This document shows positions 8,801 to 17,430 of a stretch of 62,314 nt of DNA, in pieces. The notes below the pieces were generated by a model that worked only from the letters and a program-made list of their open reading frames with translations, searched no databases and had not been told where the DNA came from. Position numbers and translations under genes: made by a program. The stretch's first letter is position 1. Each line of letters starts with the position of its first letter. This DNA comes from Pseudomonadales bacterium (lineage in GTDB: Bacteria; Pseudomonadota; Gammaproteobacteria; Pseudomonadales; Azotimanducaceae): NCBI GenBank assembly GCA_024234635.1, contig JACKNX010000020.1, positions 1 to 62,314 on the forward strand, in the 5' to 3' direction.

Positions 8801-9962
8801 CGCCTATACCGGCGCGCCTGCCGAACGGCAGCCGCTGCTTGCCTCGCTTGGACCCTTCGACCTGGTGCTTGCCACCTATGGCCTTGTGCAGAACGACGAG
8901 GAACAGCTGGCGGCTGTGCAGTGGCACAGCGTCATCGTCGACGAAGCGCAGGCCATCAAAAACGTCGCCACGCGTCGTTCCCAGTCCGTGCGGGCGCTGA
9001 AGGCGGATTTCCGCATTGCCACCACCGGTACGCCGGTACAGAACAACCTGATGGATCTGTTCGCGATCTTTGCGTTCGTCAATCCGGGTTTGCTGGGATC
9101 CGCGGAACGGTTCCGGTCTGCCTACGCACTGCCCATCGAGCGCGACGGCGACGCGGACGCGCGCCACAATCTGGCGCGCCTGATAGCGCCATTCATTCTC
9201 CGTCGCACGAAATCGGAAGTGCTCGACGATCTGCCGGCGCGCACGGAGATCGTGCGGGCGGTGACGCTCGGGCCGGATGAAGCGGCATTTTATGAAGCGC
9301 TCCGGCGGCAGGCGCTGGCGGATCTCGAAGGCGTCGGCACGAGCGGCAATGAACAGGGGCAGTTCCGCGTGCTTGCCCAGCTCACCCGGCTGCGTCTGGC
9401 CTGTTGTCATCCCTCGCTGGTGCAGGACACCGGCATTCGTGACAGCGCCAAGCACGCGGAGTTCATGGAACTGGTCGGCGAACTGCTGCAGGGCAGCCAC
9501 AAGGTGCTGGTGTTCTCCCAGTTCGTGAAGCATCTGAAGCTCATCGAGGCGCGTTTGCAGGCCAGTCATATCACCTATCAGTACCTCGATGGCCAGACAC
9601 CGCGGGAACAGCGTGACAGGGCGGTGACCGCGTTCCAGGCCGGCGAGGGCGATGTTTTCCTGATCTCGCTCAAAGCCGGCGGCGCCGGTCTCAATCTCAC
9701 CGCCGCGGACTACGTGATCCACATGGACCCCTGGTGGAATCCGGCGGCGGAAGACCAGGCATCCGACCGGGCGCACCGTATCGGCCAGACGCGGCCGGTG
9801 ACGGTGTATCGGCTGGTGGCGAAGGGCACCATCGAGGAACAGATCGTGGAACTGCACCATCACAAGCGCGATCTTGCCGACCGTCTGCTGGAAGGCACGG
9901 ATGCCAGCGGCAGGCTGGATACGGCGGAACTGCTGGCGTTGCTGCGCGAACCGATGATGTGA
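5862..9962 (+). CDS. large SNF2-family DEAD/DEAH-box ATPase (helicase-like)
   Basis: A 1366-residue protein; GTG 5862 (MSTPELSDAQ) is chosen because homology-like content begins there. The C-terminal ~480 residues form a complete SNF2 motor: QxxG-type entry LRPYQEEGIRWL, Walker A DDMGLGKT (931-938), DEAQ box (1027-1030), TTGTPVQNN (motif III), then helicase-C with VLVFSQF, ISLKAGGAGLNLT and ASDRAHRIGQ near 1300. The first ~850 residues are not a family I recognise; they resemble the long regulatory N-termini of bacterial HepA/SNF2-like proteins. SNF2 ATPases translocate on double-stranded DNA and remodel protein-DNA complexes. It stands alone, without a methylase or nuclease neighbour, so a DNA repair or transcription-recycling role is more likely than a defence role. 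Confidence 0.9.
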   Translation: MSTPELSDAQRVIDRLDLHARRIAQVYGMLFPVPPAQRRILPWLQDAEVISRRQETGMDLRAMLLRLERLGILERQSLGGRGETFRLNEPFAAPLLASAVADTELVPLFQVVAQESFLFEWRTIPESSEMFLRWSLLSGDYRWLKSCRAPPPWYLLTDPPFCAAVRDLPESVAGLAIQTCCFSLAQSAHPADEFLALAEGRPSLSPDAAASLAFIRVLQGHFDSTLAWLRALPRSSGMQVTVESTQALVHLLRGEDAEACAAVERAMEAERGSSRKRVLFPEQEAFAFSLLALLRSGSPPALTRFRELLANARKRRLDSEIVGMLEMASQLLGSEHPRLRVTDEGMGVLSALIVGLPLCWTDSVREPFNRNFVESLQVFIRGVEVCGYRWLAAELQAIANCTVSDDGTTSAHKALGVIPLTRVIPRLEQWEHGLAGLEELARVAKARLQTPVDSRTVRIAWVLQDDRQYGLCVEAREQRLQASGWTKGKIIGLKKLKEAPGDYPALTAADQTLIAAMELTSPHWYQKPRLGLPPAGFVHLVGHPLVFDGKGVAQSVVNDEPALIVDQQADGTIRASVQPRPEGGARVEVYWNKAERRVSVMRVTDDVRKVLEIVPEQGLVLPDAARERLLEVITQLAAEMPVHTNLAGAEGVAREVSPDSEPWLRLTVEGGGLNVQLYVEPVPGSGVTFAPGEGSERLFAQMEGERLRTNRDFKAELAQAQALLQQVPALAELPETDWRGEWVEPDACLELVDALQQAGARCVWPEGESLSIVSRPSASSLSLVVRSAKDWFSASGELAVDENRALGLAQLMKLLEERPRSRFVPLGDGQFVALSKSFRRQLDALRGITQGGGKNLRLHPLAALGLDDLFDAGTVDADEAWHELRERLEKARAFEPVVPGTLQATLRPYQEEGIRWLARLAEWGVGACLADDMGLGKTLQVLGVLLLRAKGGPALVVLPTSLLDNWRREARRFAPTLNVIAYTGAPAERQPLLASLGPFDLVLATYGLVQNDEEQLAAVQWHSVIVDEAQAIKNVATRRSQSVRALKADFRIATTGTPVQNNLMDLFAIFAFVNPGLLGSAERFRSAYALPIERDGDADARHNLARLIAPFILRRTKSEVLDDLPARTEIVRAVTLGPDEAAFYEALRRQALADLEGVGTSGNEQGQFRVLAQLTRLRLACCHPSLVQDTGIRDSAKHAEFMELVGELLQGSHKVLVFSQFVKHLKLIEARLQASHITYQYLDGQTPREQRDRAVTAFQAGEGDVFLISLKAGGAGLNLTAADYVIHMDPWWNPAAEDQASDRAHRIGQTRPVTVYRLVAKGTIEEQIVELHHHKRDLADRLLEGTDASGRLDTAELLALLREPMM

Positions 9963-9963
9963 T

Positions 9964-9985
9964 CCCGGCGTCGACCCGCGCCGGG
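9964..9985 (+). terminator. possible transcription terminator hairpin after the SNF2 gene
   Basis: CCCGGCG (9964-9970) pairs with CGCCGGG (9979-9985) over an 8-base loop, directly after the SNF2 stop. There is no T-run, so this is a weak call. Confidence 0.35.
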
Positions 9986-10043
9986 GCTCTCCCGGTTCGG
10001 TTACCATCGACAGGCGTCGCATCGAAACCGGGGGAGGTTCGCC

Positions 10044-11327
10044 GTGGACGACCCGCAATCCATCACCAATCTTGAAAAGCGCATGGCGTGGGAGCAGGCC
10101 CGGGAGACCGTGCCGGGCGATTTTCCGGCGCTGCCACCGTTGCCGGCCGGCAGGTACACCAGCGACCTGTTTTTCGAACTCGAGCAGAAATTCCTGTGGT
10201 CGAAGGTGTGGCTCTATGCGGCGCACGACAGCCAGCTTCCGGATCCCGGGGACTTTGTGCTGCTGGACATACCCGGCAAGGCAGTTTTCCTGGTGCGTGG
10301 TCGCGACGGTCGCGTGCGCGCGTTCTACAACGTGTGTTCGCATCGCGGTGCGCCACTCGTGCGCGAGCCGTGTGGAAAGGAAAACCGGCTGCGCTGCACC
10401 TACCACCAGTGGACCTACGACCTCGACGGTCGCCTGCTGGCGGTGATGGACGAGCGGGACTTCCCGCAGCCGTTCGACAAGTCAACGCTCGGCCTGCAGG
10501 AAGTGCGTTGTGAAGCCTGGGGCAGGTGGCTATTCATCAATGAGGATGCCAACGCAACGCCGCTGCGCGAGTGGCTCGGCATGATCGCCACGGAGTTCGA
10601 CCAGTTCGGCATCGATACGCTGCGGCCGGCGGCAATCCGATCGTACACACTGGAGTGCAACTGGAAGCTCACGATGGATGCGTTCCTCGAGGTGTACCAC
10701 ATCAAGGGTATTCACCCGAAGACGGTGGGCGCGTCGCTGGATCATCGTGGTGCCGTGATGGGTCTCTTACCGAACGGTCATACGCGCATGACCTGCCCAA
10801 CGCGCATGACACAGGCCGAGGCCGGCCGATCACGCGGGTACAACGCTGGCGACAGCACGCAGATGCCGTCCATACCGCTGGGACACATCGCCGCCAACTA
10901 CCACGTGTCACACAATGTGTTTCCCAACCTCATCACGCCGACCAGCGACAGCGCCCGGCAGTTCCTGATGTTCTGGCCGCTCAGCAGGACGCGCACGCGG
11001 GTGGATGTCGTCCATCATGGCCGTGACTGGGGAGACGGCGAGCGGCCCGCGGGCTGGGAAGCGCTGCTCGCATTCTGGGATGTGGTGATGCAGGAAGATC
11101 TGCAGTTCCTTGAGTGGCAGCAGAAGGCCGTTCTGTCACCGGGATTCAAAGGCTATCGCCTCAGCTACATGGAACGGCGCATCTACTACGCCCATGAATC
11201 CATCGACCGCACGATGGGGGTGGAAAACATTCCGGAAGACCTGCGCGCCGTGCCCGTGCTGGATGCGTTTCGCGAGCGGCCGGAGGATTTTGCCGCCGAC
11301 CCCCTGGAACGGGTGTCGGCGGGATGA
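10044..11327 (+). CDS. Rieske non-haem iron oxygenase, alpha subunit
   Basis: A 427-residue protein from GTG 10044, preceded by GGGGGAGG. The Rieske cluster ligands are C98-x-H100 (NVCSHRGAP) and C118-x2-H121 (CTYHQW). The mononuclear iron site is in FLEVYHIKGIH (E216, H219, H224). The length and order fit ring-hydroxylating dioxygenase alpha subunits, which use O2 and electrons from a reductase to hydroxylate or demethylate an aromatic or similar substrate. No beta subunit, ferredoxin or reductase gene is next to it, so those must be elsewhere. The MFS gene 47 bp downstream probably imports the substrate. The substrate cannot be inferred. Confidence 0.9.
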   Translation: MDDPQSITNLEKRMAWEQARETVPGDFPALPPLPAGRYTSDLFFELEQKFLWSKVWLYAAHDSQLPDPGDFVLLDIPGKAVFLVRGRDGRVRAFYNVCSHRGAPLVREPCGKENRLRCTYHQWTYDLDGRLLAVMDERDFPQPFDKSTLGLQEVRCEAWGRWLFINEDANATPLREWLGMIATEFDQFGIDTLRPAAIRSYTLECNWKLTMDAFLEVYHIKGIHPKTVGASLDHRGAVMGLLPNGHTRMTCPTRMTQAEAGRSRGYNAGDSTQMPSIPLGHIAANYHVSHNVFPNLITPTSDSARQFLMFWPLSRTRTRVDVVHHGRDWGDGERPAGWEALLAFWDVVMQEDLQFLEWQQKAVLSPGFKGYRLSYMERRIYYAHESIDRTMGVENIPEDLRAVPVLDAFRERPEDFAADPLERVSAG

Positions 11328-11374
11328 TGCCAGGCACCATCCTGTCCACGGCCGGTTGACAGGAGAACCAACGC

Positions 11375-12790
11375 ATGGACGTGCAGCCGCTTGCGATGGG
11401 TGGGCAGGGGCAGGGCTTCGGCGCGGCGCGCTACCGTGGCTACGTGCTCGGTATGTTGACGCTCGTGTACACGCTCAGCTCCATAGACCGGTTGCTGATC
11501 GGCGTGCTGGCGCAGCCCATCATCGAGGACTTCCGGCTGCAGGACTGGCAGTTCGGCCTGCTGAGCGGCTTTGGTTTCATCTTCATGTACTCGGTGGCGG
11601 GCATTCCCATCGCCCGCCTCGCCGAGCGGTACAACCGCGTGCGTATCATCGCCGTGTGCCTGGCGGTGTGGTCGGTGATGACGATGCTGTGCGGCTTTGC
11701 CTGGGGATTTGTCTCGCTGCTGCTCTGTCGCGTCGGCGTGGGCATCGGCGAAGCGGGCTGCCTGCCACCTTGCAACAGCCTGATAGGCGACTACTACCCG
11801 GCCCGCAGCCGTGCCAAGGCGCTGGCGATCTTCGGCCTGGGCGTTGCGCTGGGTGGCGTGGGCGCCAATACCCTGGGCAGTCCCATTGCGCAGGTCTGGG
11901 GATGGCGGGAGGCGTTCATTGCACTCGGCGCCCCGGGCCTCGTCGTGGCCGCAATACTGTGGGTGACGGTGCGGGAACCTCCGCGCGGCTACTCCGATAT
12001 GCCGGGTGTGCGTTCCAATGGTGTCGACTCGTTGCTGGTCACGCTACGCAATCTGGCGGGCAAGCGAACCTTCTGGTGGGTGACCGGGGCGTCGCTGCTG
12101 AGTTCGCTTGTCGGCGGTGCCACGGCCAATTTTCAGGGGCCGCTGTTCCAGCGGCTGCATGAGCTGACGGTGGCGCAGGTGTCTTTCACGTTCATCCTGC
12201 CCATGGCGCTGGCTGCTGCGCTGGGTTCGTTCGCCACCGGCTGGCTCACGGAACGCTGGGCGGATCGCTACCCCAATGCGGTGGCCTGGCTTCCCGGTTT
12301 CGCCATCCTGGCGGCGACACCGTTCTACTTCACGTCCATGTCGGCCGATGCGCTCTGGGTCGCGGCACCAGCGCATGCCATCGCCGCGTGCCTGCACTAC
12401 AGTTTTCTCGGCTCGCAATACTCCATCGTGCAGGGCATCGTCAAAGCCACCAGTCGCGCCACGGCGGTCGCCGTGTACCTGCTGGCGAACAATCTGCTGG
12501 GTTCCGGACTCGGGCCGTTGATCGCCGGATATCTGAGCGACTTCTTCGGCGGCCAGCTGATCGCCGCCTCGGAGCTGGCGGGGCAGCTCGCCATCGTCGA
12601 CTGCAAGGGAACGGCTGCCGACCTCCTCGCGCGGCTGGGACCTGACACCGCCGAGTTCTGTCGTGTCGTCACCCGCGACGGTCTCCAGCGTTCGCTGCTG
12701 GTTTTTGCGGCTATCTGCGTTCCCACCGGACTGGGTTTCCTGCTGGTGAGCCGCACGCTGCAGAAGGACCTGGTGTCACGCATGGCGTGA
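11375..12790 (+). CDS. MFS transporter
   Basis: A 471-residue protein with about twelve membrane helices. The N-half carries the MFS loop 2-3 signature GIPIARLAERYNRVRI and the helix-4/5 signature GVGIGEAGCLPP, as in the spinster-like/aromatic-acid or hexuronate group of carriers. The start ATG at 11375 follows AGGAGAACC. It lies 47 bp after the Rieske oxygenase gene and is probably co-transcribed, so it may import that enzyme's substrate or export its product. Helix 12 is followed by a short basic tail. A residue-level substrate prediction is not possible. Confidence 0.88.
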   Translation: MDVQPLAMGGQGQGFGAARYRGYVLGMLTLVYTLSSIDRLLIGVLAQPIIEDFRLQDWQFGLLSGFGFIFMYSVAGIPIARLAERYNRVRIIAVCLAVWSVMTMLCGFAWGFVSLLLCRVGVGIGEAGCLPPCNSLIGDYYPARSRAKALAIFGLGVALGGVGANTLGSPIAQVWGWREAFIALGAPGLVVAAILWVTVREPPRGYSDMPGVRSNGVDSLLVTLRNLAGKRTFWWVTGASLLSSLVGGATANFQGPLFQRLHELTVAQVSFTFILPMALAAALGSFATGWLTERWADRYPNAVAWLPGFAILAATPFYFTSMSADALWVAAPAHAIAACLHYSFLGSQYSIVQGIVKATSRATAVAVYLLANNLLGSGLGPLIAGYLSDFFGGQLIAASELAGQLAIVDCKGTAADLLARLGPDTAEFCRVVTRDGLQRSLLVFAAICVPTGLGFLLVSRTLQKDLVSRMA

Positions 12791-12869
12791 CCGGCTCGCG
12801 GATTCCCTCACTCGCCATCCGCTGCGTTTGCGGGTACAAGGTTGCGGCCCCCGTTTCTGGTAGACGCGC

Positions 12870-14075
12870 ATGGAACTCGTGCACCTGGATGCCCTGATGA
12901 TCGCCCTCATCGGCGTGTCCGTCCTTGTTTGCGTGGTGATCAATTCCCTTGCGGAACGCCTGGGCCTGCCGGCGCTTGTCGGGTACCTGGTTTTTGGCGC
13001 TGCCCTGCGCTGGGCCGACGATTCCCTGCACTTCCTGTCAGAGCATCTGTTCAATGCGTTCCGCGTGCTGGCGGACCTCGGTATCGTGGCCCTGCTGTTC
13101 GAGATCGGGTTGGCCAGCAATCCCAGGGCGCTGGCGGCAAAACTGCCGCAGGCGTCGGTCATCTGGCTGGTGGAAGTCCTCGTGGCGGGCGGTGCGGCCT
13201 ATTTTCTGTGTCACTACGCGCTTCACTTTTCCGAGGTGACGTCGCTGGTTGCGGCCGCCGCGCTGAGCGGCACGTCCGTGGGCGTGTGCGCGGTTGTCTG
13301 GGAGAACGCCGGCCGTCTGAACAGTCCGGAAGGCGAACTGCTGATCGACGTGGCGGAGCTGGACGATCTTTCCGCGGTTGGTCTTATGGCCATCCTGTTT
13401 GCACTGGCGCCGGTGCTGCTGTCCGGTAATGGTGACGCCGGCAGTGCGCTGCTCGGCGCGTCGGCGGGATTTGTCGCCTCCCTGGGCCTGCTGATCCTGG
13501 TGGCGGTAATTTTCGCGCGCTTCCTGGAGCACCCGCTGACCCGCTTCGCCGGCCGGTTGCGCCGCCCACCGGAACGCATGCTCATGGTGGCGGGAGTAGG
13601 ATTCGTCATTGCCGCGTTTGCGGCGTGGCTCGGTTTTTCGCTGGCCATTGGCGCGATGCTGGCGGGCCTGCTGTTCAGCCGCGATCCGGCGGCCACGCGG
13701 ACGGAACGGTCGTTTCGCGACATCTCGGCATTCGTGACCCCGTTCTTTTTCATCTACATCGGCCTCTGCATGGATCCGGCTTCCATCGGTGGCTCGCTGC
13801 CGATTGGCGGGCTGCTGCTGGTGGTGGCGATGCTCTCGAAACTGGTGGGCAATGGCCTCCCGGCGTGGGTGTCCATGAATGCGCCCTGCGCGTTGCTCAT
13901 TGGCGTGAGCATGATGCCGCGCGCGGAAATCACGATGGTGGTGATGGATCAGGCCCGGCTGCTGTTTCCCGAGGCGATCAGCGGGGAACTGTATTCGGCG
14001 ATGGTGCTGGTGACGGCGGCCACCTGCCTGGTGTCGCCCCTGCTGCTGGCGCCGATGCTGCGCGCGACGCGTTGA
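12870..14075 (+). CDS. CPA2-family cation/proton antiporter (KefB-like membrane domain)
   Basis: A 401-residue membrane protein with about twelve helices, from ATG 12870. It shows the CPA2 pattern of repeated hydrophobic segments with LVGYLVFGAALRW, ALSGTSVGVCAVVW and a conserved acidic stretch ELDDLSAVGLMA that contains the ion-binding Asp pair region. It lacks the cytoplasmic TrkA-N/RCK domain found in KefB/KefC, so gating by glutathione or NAD is not expected from this gene alone. It exchanges Na+ or K+ for H+. It ends 34 bp before the convergent globin gene. No partner gene is adjacent. Confidence 0.85.
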   Translation: MELVHLDALMIALIGVSVLVCVVINSLAERLGLPALVGYLVFGAALRWADDSLHFLSEHLFNAFRVLADLGIVALLFEIGLASNPRALAAKLPQASVIWLVEVLVAGGAAYFLCHYALHFSEVTSLVAAAALSGTSVGVCAVVWENAGRLNSPEGELLIDVAELDDLSAVGLMAILFALAPVLLSGNGDAGSALLGASAGFVASLGLLILVAVIFARFLEHPLTRFAGRLRRPPERMLMVAGVGFVIAAFAAWLGFSLAIGAMLAGLLFSRDPAATRTERSFRDISAFVTPFFFIYIGLCMDPASIGGSLPIGGLLLVVAMLSKLVGNGLPAWVSMNAPCALLIGVSMMPRAEITMVVMDQARLLFPEAISGELYSAMVLVTAATCLVSPLLLAPMLRATR

Positions 14076-14109
14076 TCGGCGCCCGTCATTGCCTGCGCCT
14101 GGGCGCGTC

Positions 14110-14601
14110 TCAGGGCATGCCAGCCAGCCAGTCGTTGCCGCGACGTCGTGCCGCTTGCGGCGCGGGTGCGGGGGTGTCGCCATCCCGGTAGTTGCGCAGG
14201 TATTCCACACCTGGCGTCATCATCGTCAGCCAGGCCTGACGCGTCGCAGGTTGGTGGTGATCGTCGAAGAATTCGACAGTGTTCAGCAGGGCTTCCACCC
14301 ACTCATCCAGCATTTTCGGGGTGATGCCAAGCCGGTGGTGCAGCGCAGCCAGTCGGGTCAGTTCCTTCGAGGGTTGCCCAGGCACGGCGCAGCTTGTCAG
14401 CTCGAACAGGCTGAGTTTGAGCATGTCTGCCTGGTGTTCCATGTCGGTACCCGCGAAGACCTCGGCGATATCGGGATAGGCGGTGAAGCGTTTGTAGAAC
14501 TGGCGGAAGAACGCGGCTACGCAGGGAGCGTCGCCCATCATACCGACGTGATCGGTGGCGAATATGCGGCAGTAGCTGTCGTGAAATTCCGGAAGCTCCA
14601 T
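14110..14601 (-). CDS. globin-like protein
   Basis: A 163-residue protein starting at ATG 14601. The helix pattern of a globin is visible: FFRQFYKRFTAYPDIAEVF (helices A-C), EHQADMLKL near the distal site, and LAALHHRLGI (His88/89) as the proximal F8 histidine, followed by a G-H helix pair. The C-terminal ~30 residues are a polar, alanine-rich tail outside the fold. It lies divergent to the DUF389-OmpA gene and convergent to the antiporter. Bacterial globins of this type scavenge NO or O2 or act as sensors; with no fused domain, detoxification or delivery is more likely. A second globin lies at 19048-19485. Confidence 0.8.
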   Translation of the reverse strand: MELPEFHDSYCRIFATDHVGMMGDAPCVAAFFRQFYKRFTAYPDIAEVFAGTDMEHQADMLKLSLFELTSCAVPGQPSKELTRLAALHHRLGITPKMLDEWVEALLNTVEFFDDHHQPATRQAWLTMMTPGVEYLRNYRDGDTPAPAPQAARRRGNDWLAGMP

Positions 14602-14755
14602 GGGTGCTCGGTTCTTGGCTCCTCCCGTCGTCTATCGGCCCGGTGGGTTGCAGGTTTAGACGCTCTGGCACGATTCGTGACAGGTTTCATTCAGTTCGCA
14701 GCCAGTTTGCGACCCCTATGATCCCGGGCCATTTGTCCCCTGCCTGGAGTGAGAG

Positions 14756-16735
14756 ATGATCAGCAGCCGTCTGACCGGGGGGCTACGTCGGTTTTTCGCC
14801 TGGTTGGCAAGCGGGGTGAGTCACCGGGATGTAGTGGAGCACGTGCGCGTCGAAGGCAGTTTCGGCGGACGTTATCTGTTCATGATCGTAATGGCTTGCG
14901 CCATTGCCACGTTGGGTCTCCTGCTGTCGTCCCCGGCAGTCATCATCGGCGCGATGCTGGTGTCTCCTCTGATGGGTCCCATCATCAAGCTGGGGTTTTC
15001 GCTCACGATACTTGATCTCAAGGCCATGCGGTCGGCGTTGGCTACGTTGGTGATCGGTGTCTTTGGCGCCCTGGCCATTTCCTGGCTCATTGTGACTTTT
15101 TCTCCGCTCACCCAGGCAACGTCCGAAATCATCGCGCGCACGCGGCCGAATTTCTTCGACCTGCTGGTAGCGGTGTTTTCGGGGCTTGCGGGTGGCTACG
15201 CGGTCATTCACCGCAAGGGTGAAACCATCGTTGGTGTGGCGATTGCGACGGCGTTGATGCCACCCCTGGCGGTTGTTGGTTTCGGACTTGCCACGCGATC
15301 CCCGGCAATCGCATCGGGCGCATTCTTCCTGTTCATGACCAACCTCCTGGCTATTGCTCTGTCCGTGACCAGCATCGCCAAGTTCTATGGCTTTGGTGCC
15401 GAACATTCGCCCAAACAGGCAATCTGGCAGACAGTACTGGTGATTGGCGTGTTTGCGGCGCTGTCCTCACCGCTCGGTGTGTCGCTGGGCAAGATTGCTT
15501 ATGAAGGGCGGATCGCTTCTGCGGCCCGTGAGCACGTGGACAGGTACTTCGAAGGTACCGAGAGCCGGATAGGCGACTTTTCGATTCGCTTCGCGGAAGA
15601 CGAGTCAGTAGCGATCGACGCCACGTTGTTGTCACGGGACTTTCGTGAAAACCGGCAGGCGATGCTGCAGGAACATCTGGCTGGTGTGCTGGGAGCACCG
15701 GTTGCGGTGCATCTCGACCAGGTCCTGATCGACCAGGAGAAATCCATCGATTCCGATGAAATTCTGCGTCTCACGGAGCAGACATTTGGTGCGCCGCTGC
15801 AGGCGCAGATAGCGCGGCTTACCCAGCGCAATGAGCAGTTGCAGAATCGCCTGGAACAGGCGCGCACCCTCCGCAACGCGGCCTCTTTCAAGGTGGCGGC
15901 GCTGGATTTCGACGAGGTGGAGAAACGGGCGCTGTTCGTGGCAGCGCCGTCGCCCTACCTCACACTGGGTGCGTACCGATCGATGGAAACGGAACTACGC
16001 GCGCGCTTCGCCGACTGGCAGGTGGACGTGCAACCACCGATGCAGCAACCACCACCACTGTTCTTCGATACGGGCGAGTCGTCGATGATGGCGGACAGCC
16101 GGGCGGACTTCGAAACCATCCTGTGGGCGCTCAAACGCTGGGGTGTGCAGGAAGTCATGGTGGTCGGTTACGCCAGCACGGAGGGCATGCTCCGGAATTT
16201 CGACAATCGCCGGCTGGCATTTCGTCGGGCGGCAGCCGTCGGGGACATGTTTGCCGGGCGTGGCGTGCGCGCCGCGGCAGTGGGGGAGTATCAGAGTTAC
16301 CGTCAATCCGAACACGAAAGGCAGCTCGGCGTGCGAAATTTTCAGCGGGTGGATGTGCGCATAGCCAACGAATCAGTACCGGTGGTGGTGCAGAGGCAGG
16401 GTGGTCTGGAGGTGCCCGAAGCCGGAGCGACCGTTCCGGAAATGCATCCACAGTCGCTGACGGAGTCGCTGCCAGAGCTGCTCACACCAGACCCGCAGAT
16501 GACGGGCGATCCGGCAACAGCGGTGACGCATCCTGCGGGTGCCCCGGCCGAAGGGCCGGCCGGGCTGCAACAGTCTCCGGCCGACGCGGAGGCTCGGCCG
16601 GACTCAGAGGTCGTCGAGCCGCCCGCCGAAACGGCTGAAACGGGGCTGCCAGCTGTCCTGGATGTCCGCGGAGACCAGCACCCTGACAGCACGGCCGATG
16701 AGCAGATGCCGCGGCACGAAACCGATGAACCGTGA
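14756..16735 (+). CDS. DUF389 membrane protein fused to an OmpA-like domain
   Basis: A 659-residue protein. Residues ~40-250 hold the hydrophobic DUF389 core with ATLGLLLSSPAVIIGAMLVS and a later GYAVIHRKGETIVGVAIATALMPPLAVVGFG block, about six membrane helices. A periplasm-facing coiled-coil segment follows, then an OmpA/peptidoglycan-binding-like domain at about 430-540, with VVGYASTEGMLRNFDNRRLAFRRA. The last ~110 residues are Pro/Ala/Glu-rich and disordered. The DUF389 family has no settled function. The OmpA part suggests the inner-membrane protein is anchored to the cell wall. The 3' end overlaps the convergent lepB by 132 bp. Confidence 0.85.
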   Translation: MISSRLTGGLRRFFAWLASGVSHRDVVEHVRVEGSFGGRYLFMIVMACAIATLGLLLSSPAVIIGAMLVSPLMGPIIKLGFSLTILDLKAMRSALATLVIGVFGALAISWLIVTFSPLTQATSEIIARTRPNFFDLLVAVFSGLAGGYAVIHRKGETIVGVAIATALMPPLAVVGFGLATRSPAIASGAFFLFMTNLLAIALSVTSIAKFYGFGAEHSPKQAIWQTVLVIGVFAALSSPLGVSLGKIAYEGRIASAAREHVDRYFEGTESRIGDFSIRFAEDESVAIDATLLSRDFRENRQAMLQEHLAGVLGAPVAVHLDQVLIDQEKSIDSDEILRLTEQTFGAPLQAQIARLTQRNEQLQNRLEQARTLRNAASFKVAALDFDEVEKRALFVAAPSPYLTLGAYRSMETELRARFADWQVDVQPPMQQPPPLFFDTGESSMMADSRADFETILWALKRWGVQEVMVVGYASTEGMLRNFDNRRLAFRRAAAVGDMFAGRGVRAAAVGEYQSYRQSEHERQLGVRNFQRVDVRIANESVPVVVQRQGGLEVPEAGATVPEMHPQSLTESLPELLTPDPQMTGDPATAVTHPAGAPAEGPAGLQQSPADAEARPDSEVVEPPAETAETGLPAVLDVRGDQHPDSTADEQMPRHETDEP

Positions 16736-17284
16736 GTCTTCGCTGTTGTTGCGGTTGTCGCCCAGCATGAAGTACTGATCGTCTGGCACCACCACCGGGC
16801 CGAAGTCGGTGCCCGGAACGCGGATGTCCAGGAACTGCACCGCATGGTGCAGGGTGCCCAGCGACTCCCGTCCCCGGGTCGCGGGTACGGCAATACCGTC
16901 GCCCACGGTTTCGGTCACTGCGGCAAGATGATCGTATTCGGCCGGCTGGCCGTTGATGGACAGCCGGTTGTGGCGAATCTCCACCACGTCACCAGGCAGC
17001 GCCACCAGACGTTTGATCAGGCGGGTGCCATCACGCGGTGAGCTGAAAACCACGATGTCGCCGCGCCGGGGTTCGCCCAGTCTGACAACGGATAGGTCCG
17101 TGAGGGGGACGCGCAGGTCGAATGCGAGCCGATTGATGAACAGTACGTCCCCTTCCAGGATGGTGGGTCGCATGGAACCGGAAGGCACATGGTTCCAATC
17201 CGCCACTGCCGTGCGGAACAGCCCCAGGCAGAGCAGGAAAAGAAGAAAGCCGCGATTGTTGCGAAACCACTGCACCTGTCGCAC
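16604..17284 (-). CDS. lepB: signal peptidase I
   Basis: A 226-residue type I signal peptidase that cleaves signal peptides from exported proteins at the outer face of the inner membrane. GTG start at 17284. One N-terminal membrane helix (residues 12-29), then PSGSM with the nucleophile Ser37, and TRLIKRLVALPGD with the general base Lys91. Box E GDNRNNSEDSR and FVPRHLLIGRA confirm a full catalytic domain. Only one N-terminal helix is seen, unlike the two of the E. coli enzyme. Its final ~44 codons lie inside the 3' end of the convergent DUF389-OmpA gene. The next gene upstream is a divergent Rieske oxygenase, so it is probably monocistronic. Confidence 0.93.
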   Translation of the reverse strand: MRQVQWFRNNRGFLLFLLCLGLFRTAVADWNHVPSGSMRPTILEGDVLFINRLAFDLRVPLTDLSVVRLGEPRRGDIVVFSSPRDGTRLIKRLVALPGDVVEIRHNRLSINGQPAEYDHLAAVTETVGDGIAVPATRGRESLGTLHHAVQFLDIRVPGTDFGPVVVPDDQYFMLGDNRNNSEDSRFIGFVPRHLLIGRAVRVLVSADIQDSWQPRFSRFGGRLDDL

Positions 17285-17430
17285 CCCGGCGGTTGTCGTG
17301 GAACGGGCAAAGCCTACCAGTGGCGCGCGTGCGATGCAGCCGTGACGTGCCGGTACGCGGTTCCCCGTATTTCAGAACATGCTCTAAATTTCTACGTTCA
17401 CGCAATCTGCATCTGGAAGAGGGCGCTATC

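Noticed and set aside
8733..10406. 557-residue minus-strand ORF across the SNF2 and Rieske genes
   Set aside because: Spans two convincing plus-strand genes and an intergenic gap, without motif; it is a high-GC artefact.
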